DNA from: BOKV01 sp049289295
GTDB lineage: Bacteria; Pseudomonadota; Alphaproteobacteria; Rhizobiales; Rhizobiaceae
DNA: 13,999 nucleotides
Assembly: GCA_049289295.1 (NCBI GenBank)
Contig: JBATLL010000114.1
Coordinates: 1-13,999, forward strand
Reading direction: 5' to 3'
In this document: positions 1-6,975 of the stretch, one piece after another
Numbering within the stretch: position 1 is the first letter of the stretch
How the letters are laid out: the number at the start of each line of letters is the position of its first letter
Made by a program: the position numbers and the translations under genes
Notes under the pieces: model-generated
What the model saw: the letters and a program-made list of their open reading frames with translations, nothing else
What the model was told of the DNA's origin: nothing
Database searches by the model: none

Positions 1-126
1 GCGTTTCATGAAGCGACCGTACCGACTTGTCTGTTTCCCTATGAAACGCCAGCAGGCGCCATGCTCACAAAATCGCTCTCCGCCCTGAAAACGACCGGGC
101 TGTTTTATCCCATTTTCAAGCTGTAG
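1..126 (+). CDS. Possible C-terminal end of an upstream gene (partial, unknown)
   Basis: Frame 1 is open from the window edge to a TAG at 124-126 and would encode 41 residues ending in FYPIFKL. The other plus frames close earlier, and the minus strand has many stops here. I do not recognise the peptide. Its third-position GC is visibly lower than in the genes that follow, so it could be the tail of a gene of different origin or simply a chance open frame. A terminator-like hairpin at about 149-178 would fit a gene ending here. Confidence is low because only 126 bases are visible. Confidence 0.3.
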   Translation, partial: AFHEATVPTCLFPYETPAGAMLTKSLSALKTTGLFYPIFKL

Positions 127-148
127 AACAAGCTATTACCTTGCGATG

Positions 149-178
149 GTGGTTAACTTGGCACCACACTCAATTTTT
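149..178 (+). terminator. Weak terminator-like hairpin
   Basis: GTGGT at 149-153 pairs with ACCAC at 163-167 around a 9-base loop, and a run of five T follows at 174-178. The stem has only 5 base pairs, so this is a weak candidate. It would end transcription of whatever gene stops at 124-126. It lies upstream of the preferred glycosyltransferase start at 203 but inside the longer alternative ORF starting at 146, which is one more reason to prefer 203. Confidence 0.25.
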
Positions 179-202
179 GTCCCGCAATACGAGCCATTTG
201 GA

Positions 203-1345
203 ATGGAAATTAGAAAAAAACCGCCCAGACTGGCTTTCTATGCCCCGCTGAAGCCACCCGATCATCCAATACCTTCGGGCGACCGGCAGATGGCGCGAAT
301 GCTGCTGTCCGCGCTCAACAAGGCAGGTTATGAAGCATTTCTGGCCAGTCGCTACATTTCCTACTCGAAAAGGCATGGTCTGGAGCATCTGGCAGCGAAA
401 CGCGAGGGTGCGCAGGCGGAAGCGCGCCGCCTGCTGCAGCTGTGGGAAATTGAGGGCGGCGCGCCGCAGGGCTGGTTCTGCTATCACCCATACGACAAGT
501 CGCCGGACTGGCTGGGAATGGAAATCTGCACGGCGCTCGACATCCCCATGATCACGGCTGAGCCCTGCAAGACCGGTCAGGGACTGAATGGCGAATGGCT
601 GCCGTGGCGTGCGGAAGCCCAGCGCGGCATCAGGATGGCCAGCATGAATATCGTCATGACCCATTCGGATCTCGACTATCTGGAAGGCTTCATTGCCAGT
701 GACCATATTGCCTGGATGGAACCTTTCATCGACGCCGACCTTCTGGAAGTGACGCCACTCGCGCACGATCCCTGGGAAGGGCATGCTGGTGTGCGACTTC
801 TGACGGTCGGCATGATGCGTCCGGGCGCAAAACTCGACAGCTACGCCGTGCTGAGCCAGGCGCTGGCACTTGTCACCGATCTCGACTGGCACCTGGTAAT
901 CGCCGGTGGAGGGCCAGGCGAGGAACAGGTGCGCGCGATGATGCAACCGCTTGGAAGCGAGCGGGTGACATTTGCCGGAGAGCTGAAACCGGGCGAGGCG
1001 CAACATCTCATGCGCGAAGCGGACCTGCTGGCCTGGCCCGGCTGCCGCGAAGCCTATGGCATGGTCTATCTGGAGGCGGCGCATTACGGCACACCATCGA
1101 TCGGGCTAGACAATATGGGGGTGCCGCTGGTGGTCAGGCATGACAGGACTGGTCTGCTTGCAACACCGGCTGATGTGGAAACCTATGCTTCCTGCCTTCG
1201 GCGCGCGATCAGCGATGACGACCTGCGCAACCGGCTTTCGCTGGGGGCGAGCGACCATGCGGCGAACAGGCGCTCGGCTGACTATGCTGCTTCGAGAATG
1301 CGCGAAATTCTCGCGCCCATCCTGCACGCGGGGCCGGCAGCATGA
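203..1345 (+). CDS. GT4-like family glycosyltransferase (GT-B fold)
   Basis: A 380-residue soluble protein that probably transfers a sugar from a nucleotide-sugar donor to an unknown acceptor in the cytoplasm. The N-terminal half opens with LAFYAPLKPPDHPIPSGDRQ (about residues 10-29), the usual first strand and glycine/serine loop of GT-B enzymes. The C-terminal Rossmann domain shows LVIAGGGPGE (231-240), the FAGEL strand (257-261) and EAYGMVYLEA (283-292). The last of these is the E-x7-E donor-binding motif of GT4 enzymes (E283, E291). There is no signal peptide or membrane segment. An in-frame ATG at 146 would add 19 residues, but that stretch is AT-rich, unlike the family start, and overlaps a terminator-like hairpin. 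Neither start has a good Shine-Dalgarno. The stop overlaps the next gene by ATGA, implying translational coupling to a deacetylase and a cupin. Family confidence is high; the acceptor and product are unknown. Confidence 0.9.
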   Translation: MEIRKKPPRLAFYAPLKPPDHPIPSGDRQMARMLLSALNKAGYEAFLASRYISYSKRHGLEHLAAKREGAQAEARRLLQLWEIEGGAPQGWFCYHPYDKSPDWLGMEICTALDIPMITAEPCKTGQGLNGEWLPWRAEAQRGIRMASMNIVMTHSDLDYLEGFIASDHIAWMEPFIDADLLEVTPLAHDPWEGHAGVRLLTVGMMRPGAKLDSYAVLSQALALVTDLDWHLVIAGGGPGEEQVRAMMQPLGSERVTFAGELKPGEAQHLMREADLLAWPGCREAYGMVYLEAAHYGTPSIGLDNMGVPLVVRHDRTGLLATPADVETYASCLRRAISDDDLRNRLSLGASDHAANRRSADYAASRMREILAPILHAGPAA

Positions 1346-2106
1346 ACGGTCCTGAACAGATCGAAAAGGAACTCGACGCGTGGCAACAGGCTGGCCTGAC
1401 GCCACGGCTTTTCCTGCGTGACGATGATGCAATCGAAGATACGGTAGCGCTGCGGCGCCTGTGTGAACTGACATTGCGGTTTCGGGTTCCGCTTCTCCTT
1501 GCGATCATCCCGGACCCAGCCAGGGAATCACTGGTACCGCTTCTGAGCTCCCATCCGCATGTCACGCCTGCCGTGCATGGATTTCGCCACCAGCGCCATT
1601 CGCCGAAAGGGGAAAAGACAAGCGAACTGGGCGACCACCGACCCGCAGCAACGGTTCTGGGGGAGTTGCGCCAGGGAAGGGAAAAACTCGTTCGACTCTT
1701 TGCAGGTAACGTATCCGGCATTCTCGTGCCGCCGTGGAACCGCATTTCCGCGACGATCCGCGACAGGGTCGGTGAAGCCGGTTTTGAGGCAATATCCGCG
1801 CATGGCTGGGATACGGATGGAAGTGCCGTGGCGATGGTCAATGCCCATGTCGACATCATTCACTGGTCAGGGGGAAAGGTCGGGCGGGAGGCGGACTGGG
1901 TGTTTTCGCAACTGGCGACCAATCTCGAAATGGCGCGCCAGTGTGGCGGAGCGCCGGTTGGTGTCCTGCTTCATCATCTTGACCATGACGCCAGGGCCTG
2001 GTCTAGCCTTCAGGAACTCTTCATCTGGAGTGCGGCACATGAACAGATCGCCTGGGTGGCAGCCGATAGCCTGATTGCCGAGGCAAGAAAGAGGATCAGC
2101 CCATGA
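1342..2106 (+). CDS. Polysaccharide deacetylase-like (NodB-like) protein, cytoplasmic
   Basis: A 254-residue protein with the motif order of a NodB-type (CE4) barrel. RDDDA at 26-30 stands in for the TFDDG acid/metal motif. HGFRH at 79-83 supplies the two metal histidines, VPPWNR at 129-134 resembles the third motif, and LLHHLDHD at 209-216 supplies a late histidine. Known family members remove N- or O-acetyl groups from sugars, usually in the periplasm or wall. This protein has no signal peptide or membrane anchor, so it probably acts on a cytoplasmic or membrane-face intermediate. Its ATG overlaps the glycosyltransferase TGA, and its own TGA overlaps the cupin ATG. The obvious inference is that it modifies the sugar that the upstream enzyme transfers or uses. 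The motifs diverge from classical NodB, so catalytic activity is likely but not certain. Confidence 0.82.
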   Translation: MNGPEQIEKELDAWQQAGLTPRLFLRDDDAIEDTVALRRLCELTLRFRVPLLLAIIPDPARESLVPLLSSHPHVTPAVHGFRHQRHSPKGEKTSELGDHRPAATVLGELRQGREKLVRLFAGNVSGILVPPWNRISATIRDRVGEAGFEAISAHGWDTDGSAVAMVNAHVDIIHWSGGKVGREADWVFSQLATNLEMARQCGGAPVGVLLHHLDHDARAWSSLQELFIWSAAHEQIAWVAADSLIAEARKRISP

Positions 2107-2849
2107 CGCAGAAGCCGAACATCCGCACCAAGACAGATCGCTGGCATCATGCGTGCGCCGGTGAAGTGTTCGACTTGCTTGAAAGGCTGCGTCATGGCGA
2201 ACTCGATGCACAAGCCTACCAGGACAGGCTCATGGCGCTGCTGGAGAAGGCTCGCCTGAGCCAGTCGCTGGCCGATGAGATAGCGCAAGTGATGGCAAGG
2301 GGCGGACAACTGGAACTGGTGCGCCGTCATGTCAATGAATGCCGATACACCGTGCTGCTCTATCGCATCGACGAGGGCGAGGCCCATCCGCCGCACCAGC
2401 ACTACAATCTGATATCGACCCAGGTCATCCTGCGCGGCCAGATCCATATCCGGGAGTATGAACGAACCGGTAGCGGCGAAACCGGCAGGCTGACACTGAA
2501 ACTGGTGCGCGACGCCTTGCTGGGACCGGGAGACGTCTTCAATGCCAGCGAATGGCGGCGCAATGTCCACTGGTTCAATGCGGTTGGCGGACCTGCCCTC
2601 ATCTTCAACATCAATGCACGCGGCTATGAGCCATCGACACTTGGCGGGGAAGAGGGCCAGCAGTTCGGCAGGCTCTACACGGACACGACGAACTTTTCGC
2701 CCGATGGCCTGGTTGCCGCGGCAGACATCGATCCCGATGGGGCGCACAAGTTGTTTGCCTCAAGGCCGCTTGATGATTTTCCGGTGCCACCAAAGGCGCT
2801 GGCAAGCGCATCAGGCAGTGACGGGGAACCACACATCGATATCGGCTGA
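2103..2849 (+). CDS. Cupin-fold protein with a three-histidine metal site
   Basis: A 248-residue soluble protein. The first 75 residues look helical, followed by a cupin barrel. Cupin motif 1 reads HPPHQHYNLISTQVILRG (95-112): H98 and H100 form the HxH pair, Q107 sits where cupins usually have glutamate, and G112 is the closing glycine. Motif 2 runs GPGDVF...NVHWFN, with H156 as the third histidine. A three-histidine site without the glutamate is typical of thiol dioxygenases such as cysteine dioxygenase, but also occurs in other cupins, so no reaction can be assigned. A clear Shine-Dalgarno (GAGGA, 2091-2095) sits 7 bases before the ATG. The ATG overlaps the deacetylase stop. The last 60 residues are acidic and lie beyond the barrel. 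It may be a sugar-modifying or regulatory partner of the two upstream enzymes. The fold is well supported; the function is open. Confidence 0.75.
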   Translation: MTQKPNIRTKTDRWHHACAGEVFDLLERLRHGELDAQAYQDRLMALLEKARLSQSLADEIAQVMARGGQLELVRRHVNECRYTVLLYRIDEGEAHPPHQHYNLISTQVILRGQIHIREYERTGSGETGRLTLKLVRDALLGPGDVFNASEWRRNVHWFNAVGGPALIFNINARGYEPSTLGGEEGQQFGRLYTDTTNFSPDGLVAAADIDPDGAHKLFASRPLDDFPVPPKALASASGSDGEPHIDIG

Positions 2850-2855
2850 CTGGCC

Positions 2856-4040
2856 CTAGCTGTAGGGGTCGGCCGCATCACGCATGCCGTCGCCCATGAA
2901 GTTGAAGGCGAGGATCACAAGGATCACCGGCACGACCGGCCACATCAGCCAGGGGTATAGCGCTACGACGTTGATGTTCTGCGCCTCGTTGAGCAGCACG
3001 CCCCAACTTACGACCGGCGCACGCAGTCCAAGACCGAGGAAGGAAAGCGCGGTTTCGCCAAGGATCATGGTTGGAATGGTAATGGTCGCAGAGGCGATCA
3101 GGTGGCTCATGAATCCGGGGACCAGGTGACGCCCGATGATGCGCGCAGGCCCGGCACCCAGCAGACGCGCGGCAAGCACATAGTCTTCCTCGCGAAGCGA
3201 CAGGAGTTTCGAGCGAACCGCACGCGCCAGGCCTGTCCATTCCAGCAATCCCAGAATGATGGTGATGCCAAAATAGACGACAACCGGACTCCAGGTCACA
3301 GGCATGATTGCAGCAAGCGCCAGCCAGAGCGGAATGGTCGGCAGCGCCTGGATAACTTCGATGAGGCGCTGTGATACCAGATCGATCCAGCCGCCATAAT
3401 AGCCCGCCATGCCGCCGATCACGATGCCGAGCACGAAGGAGATGGCGACGCCCAGAAGGCCGATGGTCATGGAAATGCGTGCGCCATAGATCATGCGCGA
3501 AAAGACATCGCGCCCGAGCCGGTCCGCGCCGAGAAAATAGAAATTGCCCCGTTCAGCGGGACAGACCAGGTGCTTGTCCGAAGCGAACAGGCCCCAGAAC
3601 TCGTACTTGTCGCCCGAACAGAAGAAGCGCAGCGGCTGAACCTTTGTCGTGTCTTCGGTGTAGATGCGCTTGAGCGTCGTCATGTCGAGCCTGGACTTGT
3701 AGGCATAGACGAACGGTCCGACAAACTTGCCTTCATGCATGAAGTGCACGTCCTGCGGCGGCGCATAGATGGAACGCGAGTTGCGCGTGTCGAGCGAATA
3801 GGGAGCAAGAAACTCGGCAAAAATGACCATGAAGTAGATCAGCAGCAGGAAACAGGCGCACCACACGGCGACCTTGTGGCGCTTGAACTTCCACCACATG
3901 AGCTTCTTCTGCGAGGCAAGATAGACCTTCTCCTGCTCGGGCGTGAGGCCCTCGATTGCCCGTGGATCGAAGGGAGCCTTCGAGACATAGTGTTCGATTT
4001 CCACAGCCTTCGCGGCTGGGTTCTTCGTCTCCGCGTTCAT
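2856..4040 (-). CDS. ABC importer inner-membrane permease C (OppC/YejE-type) with large periplasmic insert
   Basis: A 394-residue permease, the second membrane subunit of the importer encoded by 8882-2856. A basic cytoplasmic N-terminus of about 55 residues precedes the first membrane helix (about 57-79). A long periplasmic stretch of about 87 residues follows, holding two cysteines (C141, C160). The conserved FLGADRLGRDVFSR segment of OppC-type permeases is at 169-182. Five further hydrophobic helices follow. The EAA loop, EDYVLAARLLGAGPARIIGRH (285-305), docks on the ATPase. Classical OppC/DppC proteins are near 300 residues; the extra length is the N-terminus and the insert. The start overlaps the upstream permease stop as ATGA, with a GGAG Shine-Dalgarno at 4048-4051, 7 bases away. 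The gene ends 6 bases from the convergent cupin stop. Confidence 0.93.
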   Translation of the reverse strand: MNAETKNPAAKAVEIEHYVSKAPFDPRAIEGLTPEQEKVYLASQKKLMWWKFKRHKVAVWCACFLLLIYFMVIFAEFLAPYSLDTRNSRSIYAPPQDVHFMHEGKFVGPFVYAYKSRLDMTTLKRIYTEDTTKVQPLRFFCSGDKYEFWGLFASDKHLVCPAERGNFYFLGADRLGRDVFSRMIYGARISMTIGLLGVAISFVLGIVIGGMAGYYGGWIDLVSQRLIEVIQALPTIPLWLALAAIMPVTWSPVVVYFGITIILGLLEWTGLARAVRSKLLSLREEDYVLAARLLGAGPARIIGRHLVPGFMSHLIASATITIPTMILGETALSFLGLGLRAPVVSWGVLLNEAQNINVVALYPWLMWPVVPVILVILAFNFMGDGMRDAADPYS

Positions 4041-5035
4041 CGGCTAACTCCACCGGCAAGGCGAATTCTGGGATCAAGCATTGCCAGGGCAATATCGGAT
4101 ATCAGGGTACCGATTACCGTCAGGAATGCGAGCAGCATCAGGAAAGAACCGGCCAGATACATGTCCTGGCTCTGCAGCGCGGTAATCAGAAGTGGTCCGG
4201 TCGTCTGCAACGACAGGACGATGGCAACGATCTCCGCCCCTGAAATGACCTGGGGGAGAATGCCGCCAATATCGGCGATGAAGAAGTTGAGCGACATGCG
4301 GAAGGGATATTTCATCAATGCCCTGAATTCCGGCATGCCCTTGGCGCGTGCGGTCGTGACATAGGGGCGGCGCAATTCGTCAAGCAGGTTTGCGCGCACA
4401 CGGCGAACCATCGCAGCGGTTCCAGACGTGCCGATCACGATGACCGGTATCCACAGATGCTCCAGCACCGAAACGAACTTGCCCCAGCTCATTGGCTGGC
4501 CGATGAATTCGGGATCGTAAAGGCCACCGATCGAGGTTCCGAACCATTCGCGGGCGAAATACATCATCACCAGCGCGAGCAGGAAATTGGGAATGGCCAG
4601 CCCGATCAGACCCAGGAAGGTGAGGCCGTAGTCGCCCCAGCTGTACTGACGCGTTGCAGAGTAGATGCCGATGGGAAAGGCAATTGCCCAGGTGAAGAGT
4701 ATCGTGAAGAAAGTGACAATGATGGTCAGATACAGGCGATCACCGATCACGTCGCGGACCGGCAACTGATATTCGAAGGAATAGCCGAGATCACCCTGAA
4801 GCAGGCCAAATGCCCATTTGAAATAACGTTCATAAGGTGGCAGGTCGAAGCCGTATTCCTGGCGCAGGAATTCGATCTTCTGCGGATCGACCGTCTCGCC
4901 AGAGGCAAGCAGTTCGGTGACATAGCTCTCGAAATAGTCACCCGGCGGCAATTCGATCAGCGTGAAGATCAGGATGCTGGTCAACACCAGGGTAGGCACC
5001 ATGTAGAGTGCGCGCTTGATGATATATCCCAACAT
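4037..5035 (-). CDS. ABC importer inner-membrane permease B (OppB/DppB/YejB-type)
   Basis: A 332-residue permease and the partner of permease C. The start MLGYIIKRALYMVPTLVLTS is the classical OppB/DppB beginning: an amphipathic turn followed by membrane helix 1 (about 9-29). LPPGDYF (29-35) and GDLGYSF (81-87) are the conserved periplasmic segments of this family. Further helices lie at about 103-125, 138-160, 192-209, 253-275 and 295-318. The EAA loop includes YVTTARAKGMPE (225-236). The ORF extends upstream to 5125, but the family start and an AGGA at 5044-5047 fix the ATG at 5035. The gene begins 29 bases after the binding-protein stop, and its own stop overlaps the permease C start. The protein forms the translocation pore together with permease C. 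Confidence 0.94.
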   Translation of the reverse strand: MLGYIIKRALYMVPTLVLTSILIFTLIELPPGDYFESYVTELLASGETVDPQKIEFLRQEYGFDLPPYERYFKWAFGLLQGDLGYSFEYQLPVRDVIGDRLYLTIIVTFFTILFTWAIAFPIGIYSATRQYSWGDYGLTFLGLIGLAIPNFLLALVMMYFAREWFGTSIGGLYDPEFIGQPMSWGKFVSVLEHLWIPVIVIGTSGTAAMVRRVRANLLDELRRPYVTTARAKGMPEFRALMKYPFRMSLNFFIADIGGILPQVISGAEIVAIVLSLQTTGPLLITALQSQDMYLAGSFLMLLAFLTVIGTLISDIALAMLDPRIRLAGGVSR

Positions 5036-5043
5036 CTGATCTG

Positions 5044-5047
5044 TCCT
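5044..5047 (-). promoter_or_regulatory. Ribosome binding site fixing the permease B start
   Basis: AGGA on the minus strand lies 8 bases before the ATG at 5035, in the 29-base gap after the binding-protein stop. It supports the short, family-like start over the longer in-frame ORF that reaches back into the binding-protein gene. Confidence 0.6.
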
Positions 5048-5064
5048 GCCTTTGTACGCTGCGC

Positions 5065-6975
5065 CTATTCGGCAAACCAGAAGGTATCGGGTCGGTAAAC
5101 ACCGAAGAAGGCCGTTGGCTCCCACGTGTAGACCGCCTCTTCGGGAATGTTGCGCAGTCTCTTTGAGGCAACAACGGGCTGGCGTGAATTGTTCACGGTT
5201 CCGATGGTGAATACCTGATCGGTATAGGTGCTCAGCATTTCATGCCAGATGGCGCGCTGCTCATCGCGCGTGCCTGCGGCCAGCCAGGCGCGAAAGCGAT
5301 CAAGCTGGGCCGCTGCCTCAGGCATGTCGACCGGCTCGCCGGACTTGCCCTGCGTGTCGAAATATTCGCCCCACTTGGGCCACTGAAGCTGTGGCTGGGA
5401 AGTTGGAGCCATTTCCTGCGGGCTCATCTCGGCATTGGCGATGGCATTGTCCATGCCGGAAAAGACCGAGATCAATGTCTCGCCATTATAGGCGCGGCGG
5501 CGGAAGATATCGCGCTGGGAAGCGCGCACGAACATCTTGATGCCAACCTTCGACCAATGGTCGGCGATCAGTTCCAGAACGTCGGTTTCCTCGGTGCTTT
5601 CACCGGAGCTTTCAACCGTGATCTCGGCGCGCTGGCCATTGGGAAGCAGGCGCACATCATCGCTGTCACGCGCGCCGAGTCCCGCTTCGTCGAGCAGTTC
5701 GTTGGCCTTGTCGGGATCGTATACCGACCAGGCGTCGCGATACTCATCCTTGTAGAGCGGGCTTTCGGGCATGACCGTGTTCGCGCTTGGCGTTGCAAGG
5801 CCGAAATAAATGACCTCGTTGATCTCGTCGCGATCGATTGCCACCGACAATGCCCGGCGGAACCGCACATCGCGCATCAGGCCACGCCAGACGCTGTCCT
5901 GGGTGTTGAGGTTTGGGAACAGCGCGACCTGCGATCCCTTGCCCGTTGACCAAAGGAAGGTGTTGTAGCCGTTCTTTTCCTCGGCTTCCTTCAGGAAGGT
6001 GTAATTGTCGAAGCGGATGTAGCGCGCCTGCAAGTCGCTCTCGCCGGCACCGGTCTTGGCTGCGATGACTTCGTCCGACACGACGTCCATGATGATGCGG
6101 TCAATGTAGGGGAGCTGGTTACCCTCACTGTCGACGCGGTGATAATAGGGGTTGCGCTCGAAGATGTAGCGCTCGCTGGGTGCCGGGCTGATATTGTGCC
6201 AGGCCTGCAGCGATGGCAGGTCCGGATTTTCAGGACGGCGCTGGCGCTGCATGCGCGTATGGAGTGCTGACCAGCTGTCAACCCTGGCGTCGGCCACGAG
6301 CTTGTCCAGTGCACCCTTGTCGGCATATTTCGCGTGGAACTGCTTGAGGTACTTTGCCGGGCGATAGATGTAGAGCGGCGCGGGCGCGGCCAGCGCAATC
6401 AGGAATGCCGGGTTCGGCTTTGACCAGGAATAGCGAACCGTCAGCGGGTCGACGATCTCGAATTTCGGCTCCTCGCCTTCTACCAGCATTTCCTGCGGGA
6501 TGCCCTCGCGGCCAAGGTCCGGGTCCTTGACCATGTCTTCCCAGAAATAGCGAAAGTCCTCGGCGGTGAAGAGTTCGCCATCCGACCAGCGATGTCCTTC
6601 GCGGATCTTGAAGGTGAAGACGCGGTCCCCTTCTGTCTGGACTGATTCCAGCAGGTCCGGCTTGAGTTCGATGTCAGGTCCATAGCCCACGAGGCGGGCA
6701 TAGGTGTAAACGGTGATCTGGCCGATATCCTTGACGCTGCCCATGAGCAGGCGCATCTGGCCACCATACTTGCCGGTCACCTTGCCTTCAGCTGCCATGT
6801 CCACGACAAACGGGTTCTTCGGGAGGCGCTCTGCCAGCGGCGGGAGCTTGCCCTCATTGACCAATTTCGTCAGTTCGGGGGATTCTCCAGCCTGGGCTGT
6901 GACAACCAGCGCCATCTGCAGAATGCCAAGCATCACGGCAAGCAGGCCATGCCGGAACCAACGCGAAATCTTCAT
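5065..6975 (-). CDS. ABC importer periplasmic solute-binding protein (SBP_bac_5 / OppA-like)
   Basis: A 636-residue secreted binding protein that captures the solute and delivers it to the two permeases. The signal peptide spans residues 1-29: basic MKISRWFRHG, a hydrophobic core, then TAQA before the cut. There is no lipobox cysteine. Family 5 landmarks include the IREGHRWSDGELFTAEDF block (about 124-141), a RNPYYHRVD segment (274-282) and VRFRRALSVAIDRDEIN (370-386). E. coli OppA and DppA are about 540 residues; the greater length resembles YejA-type and some rhizobial oligosaccharide binders, so the ligand may be peptides, oligosaccharides or an opine. The ATG at 6975 shares its A with the ATPase TGA, and GAGGGAG (6984-6990) lies 8 bases upstream. 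An adjacent TTG at 6978 is the alternative start. Confidence 0.93.
   Translation of the reverse strand: MKISRWFRHGLLAVMLGILQMALVVTAQAGESPELTKLVNEGKLPPLAERLPKNPFVVDMAAEGKVTGKYGGQMRLLMGSVKDIGQITVYTYARLVGYGPDIELKPDLLESVQTEGDRVFTFKIREGHRWSDGELFTAEDFRYFWEDMVKDPDLGREGIPQEMLVEGEEPKFEIVDPLTVRYSWSKPNPAFLIALAAPAPLYIYRPAKYLKQFHAKYADKGALDKLVADARVDSWSALHTRMQRQRRPENPDLPSLQAWHNISPAPSERYIFERNPYYHRVDSEGNQLPYIDRIIMDVVSDEVIAAKTGAGESDLQARYIRFDNYTFLKEAEEKNGYNTFLWSTGKGSQVALFPNLNTQDSVWRGLMRDVRFRRALSVAIDRDEINEVIYFGLATPSANTVMPESPLYKDEYRDAWSVYDPDKANELLDEAGLGARDSDDVRLLPNGQRAEITVESSGESTEETDVLELIADHWSKVGIKMFVRASQRDIFRRRAYNGETLISVFSGMDNAIANAEMSPQEMAPTSQPQLQWPKWGEYFDTQGKSGEPVDMPEAAAQLDRFRAWLAAGTRDEQRAIWHEMLSTYTDQVFTIGTVNNSRQPVVASKRLRNIPEEAVYTWEPTAFFGVYRPDTFWFAE

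Noticed and set aside
146..202. Longer N-terminus of the glycosyltransferase from ATG 146
   Set aside because: The 19 extra codons are AT-rich, have no Shine-Dalgarno and overlap a terminator-like hairpin; the family-like start begins after 203.
170..1084. Long minus-strand open frame (304 codons) opposite the glycosyltransferase
   Set aside because: It lies wholly inside a well-supported glycosyltransferase on the other strand, has no recognisable motif and shows the composition of a high-GC antisense shadow.
2010..2747. 245-codon minus-strand open frame opposite the cupin
   Set aside because: It is antisense to the cupin and deacetylase, whose metal motifs and overlaps are clear; no family resemblance was seen.
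2854..2867. CCCTA/TAGGG hairpin at the convergent cupin/permease junction as a bidirectional terminator
   Set aside because: The stem has 5 base pairs, overlaps the permease stop codon and lacks a T-run on either strand.
3570..4364. 264-codon plus-strand open frame across both permease genes
   Set aside because: It crosses the coupled permease junction in antisense and shows the mirror composition expected of a shadow frame.
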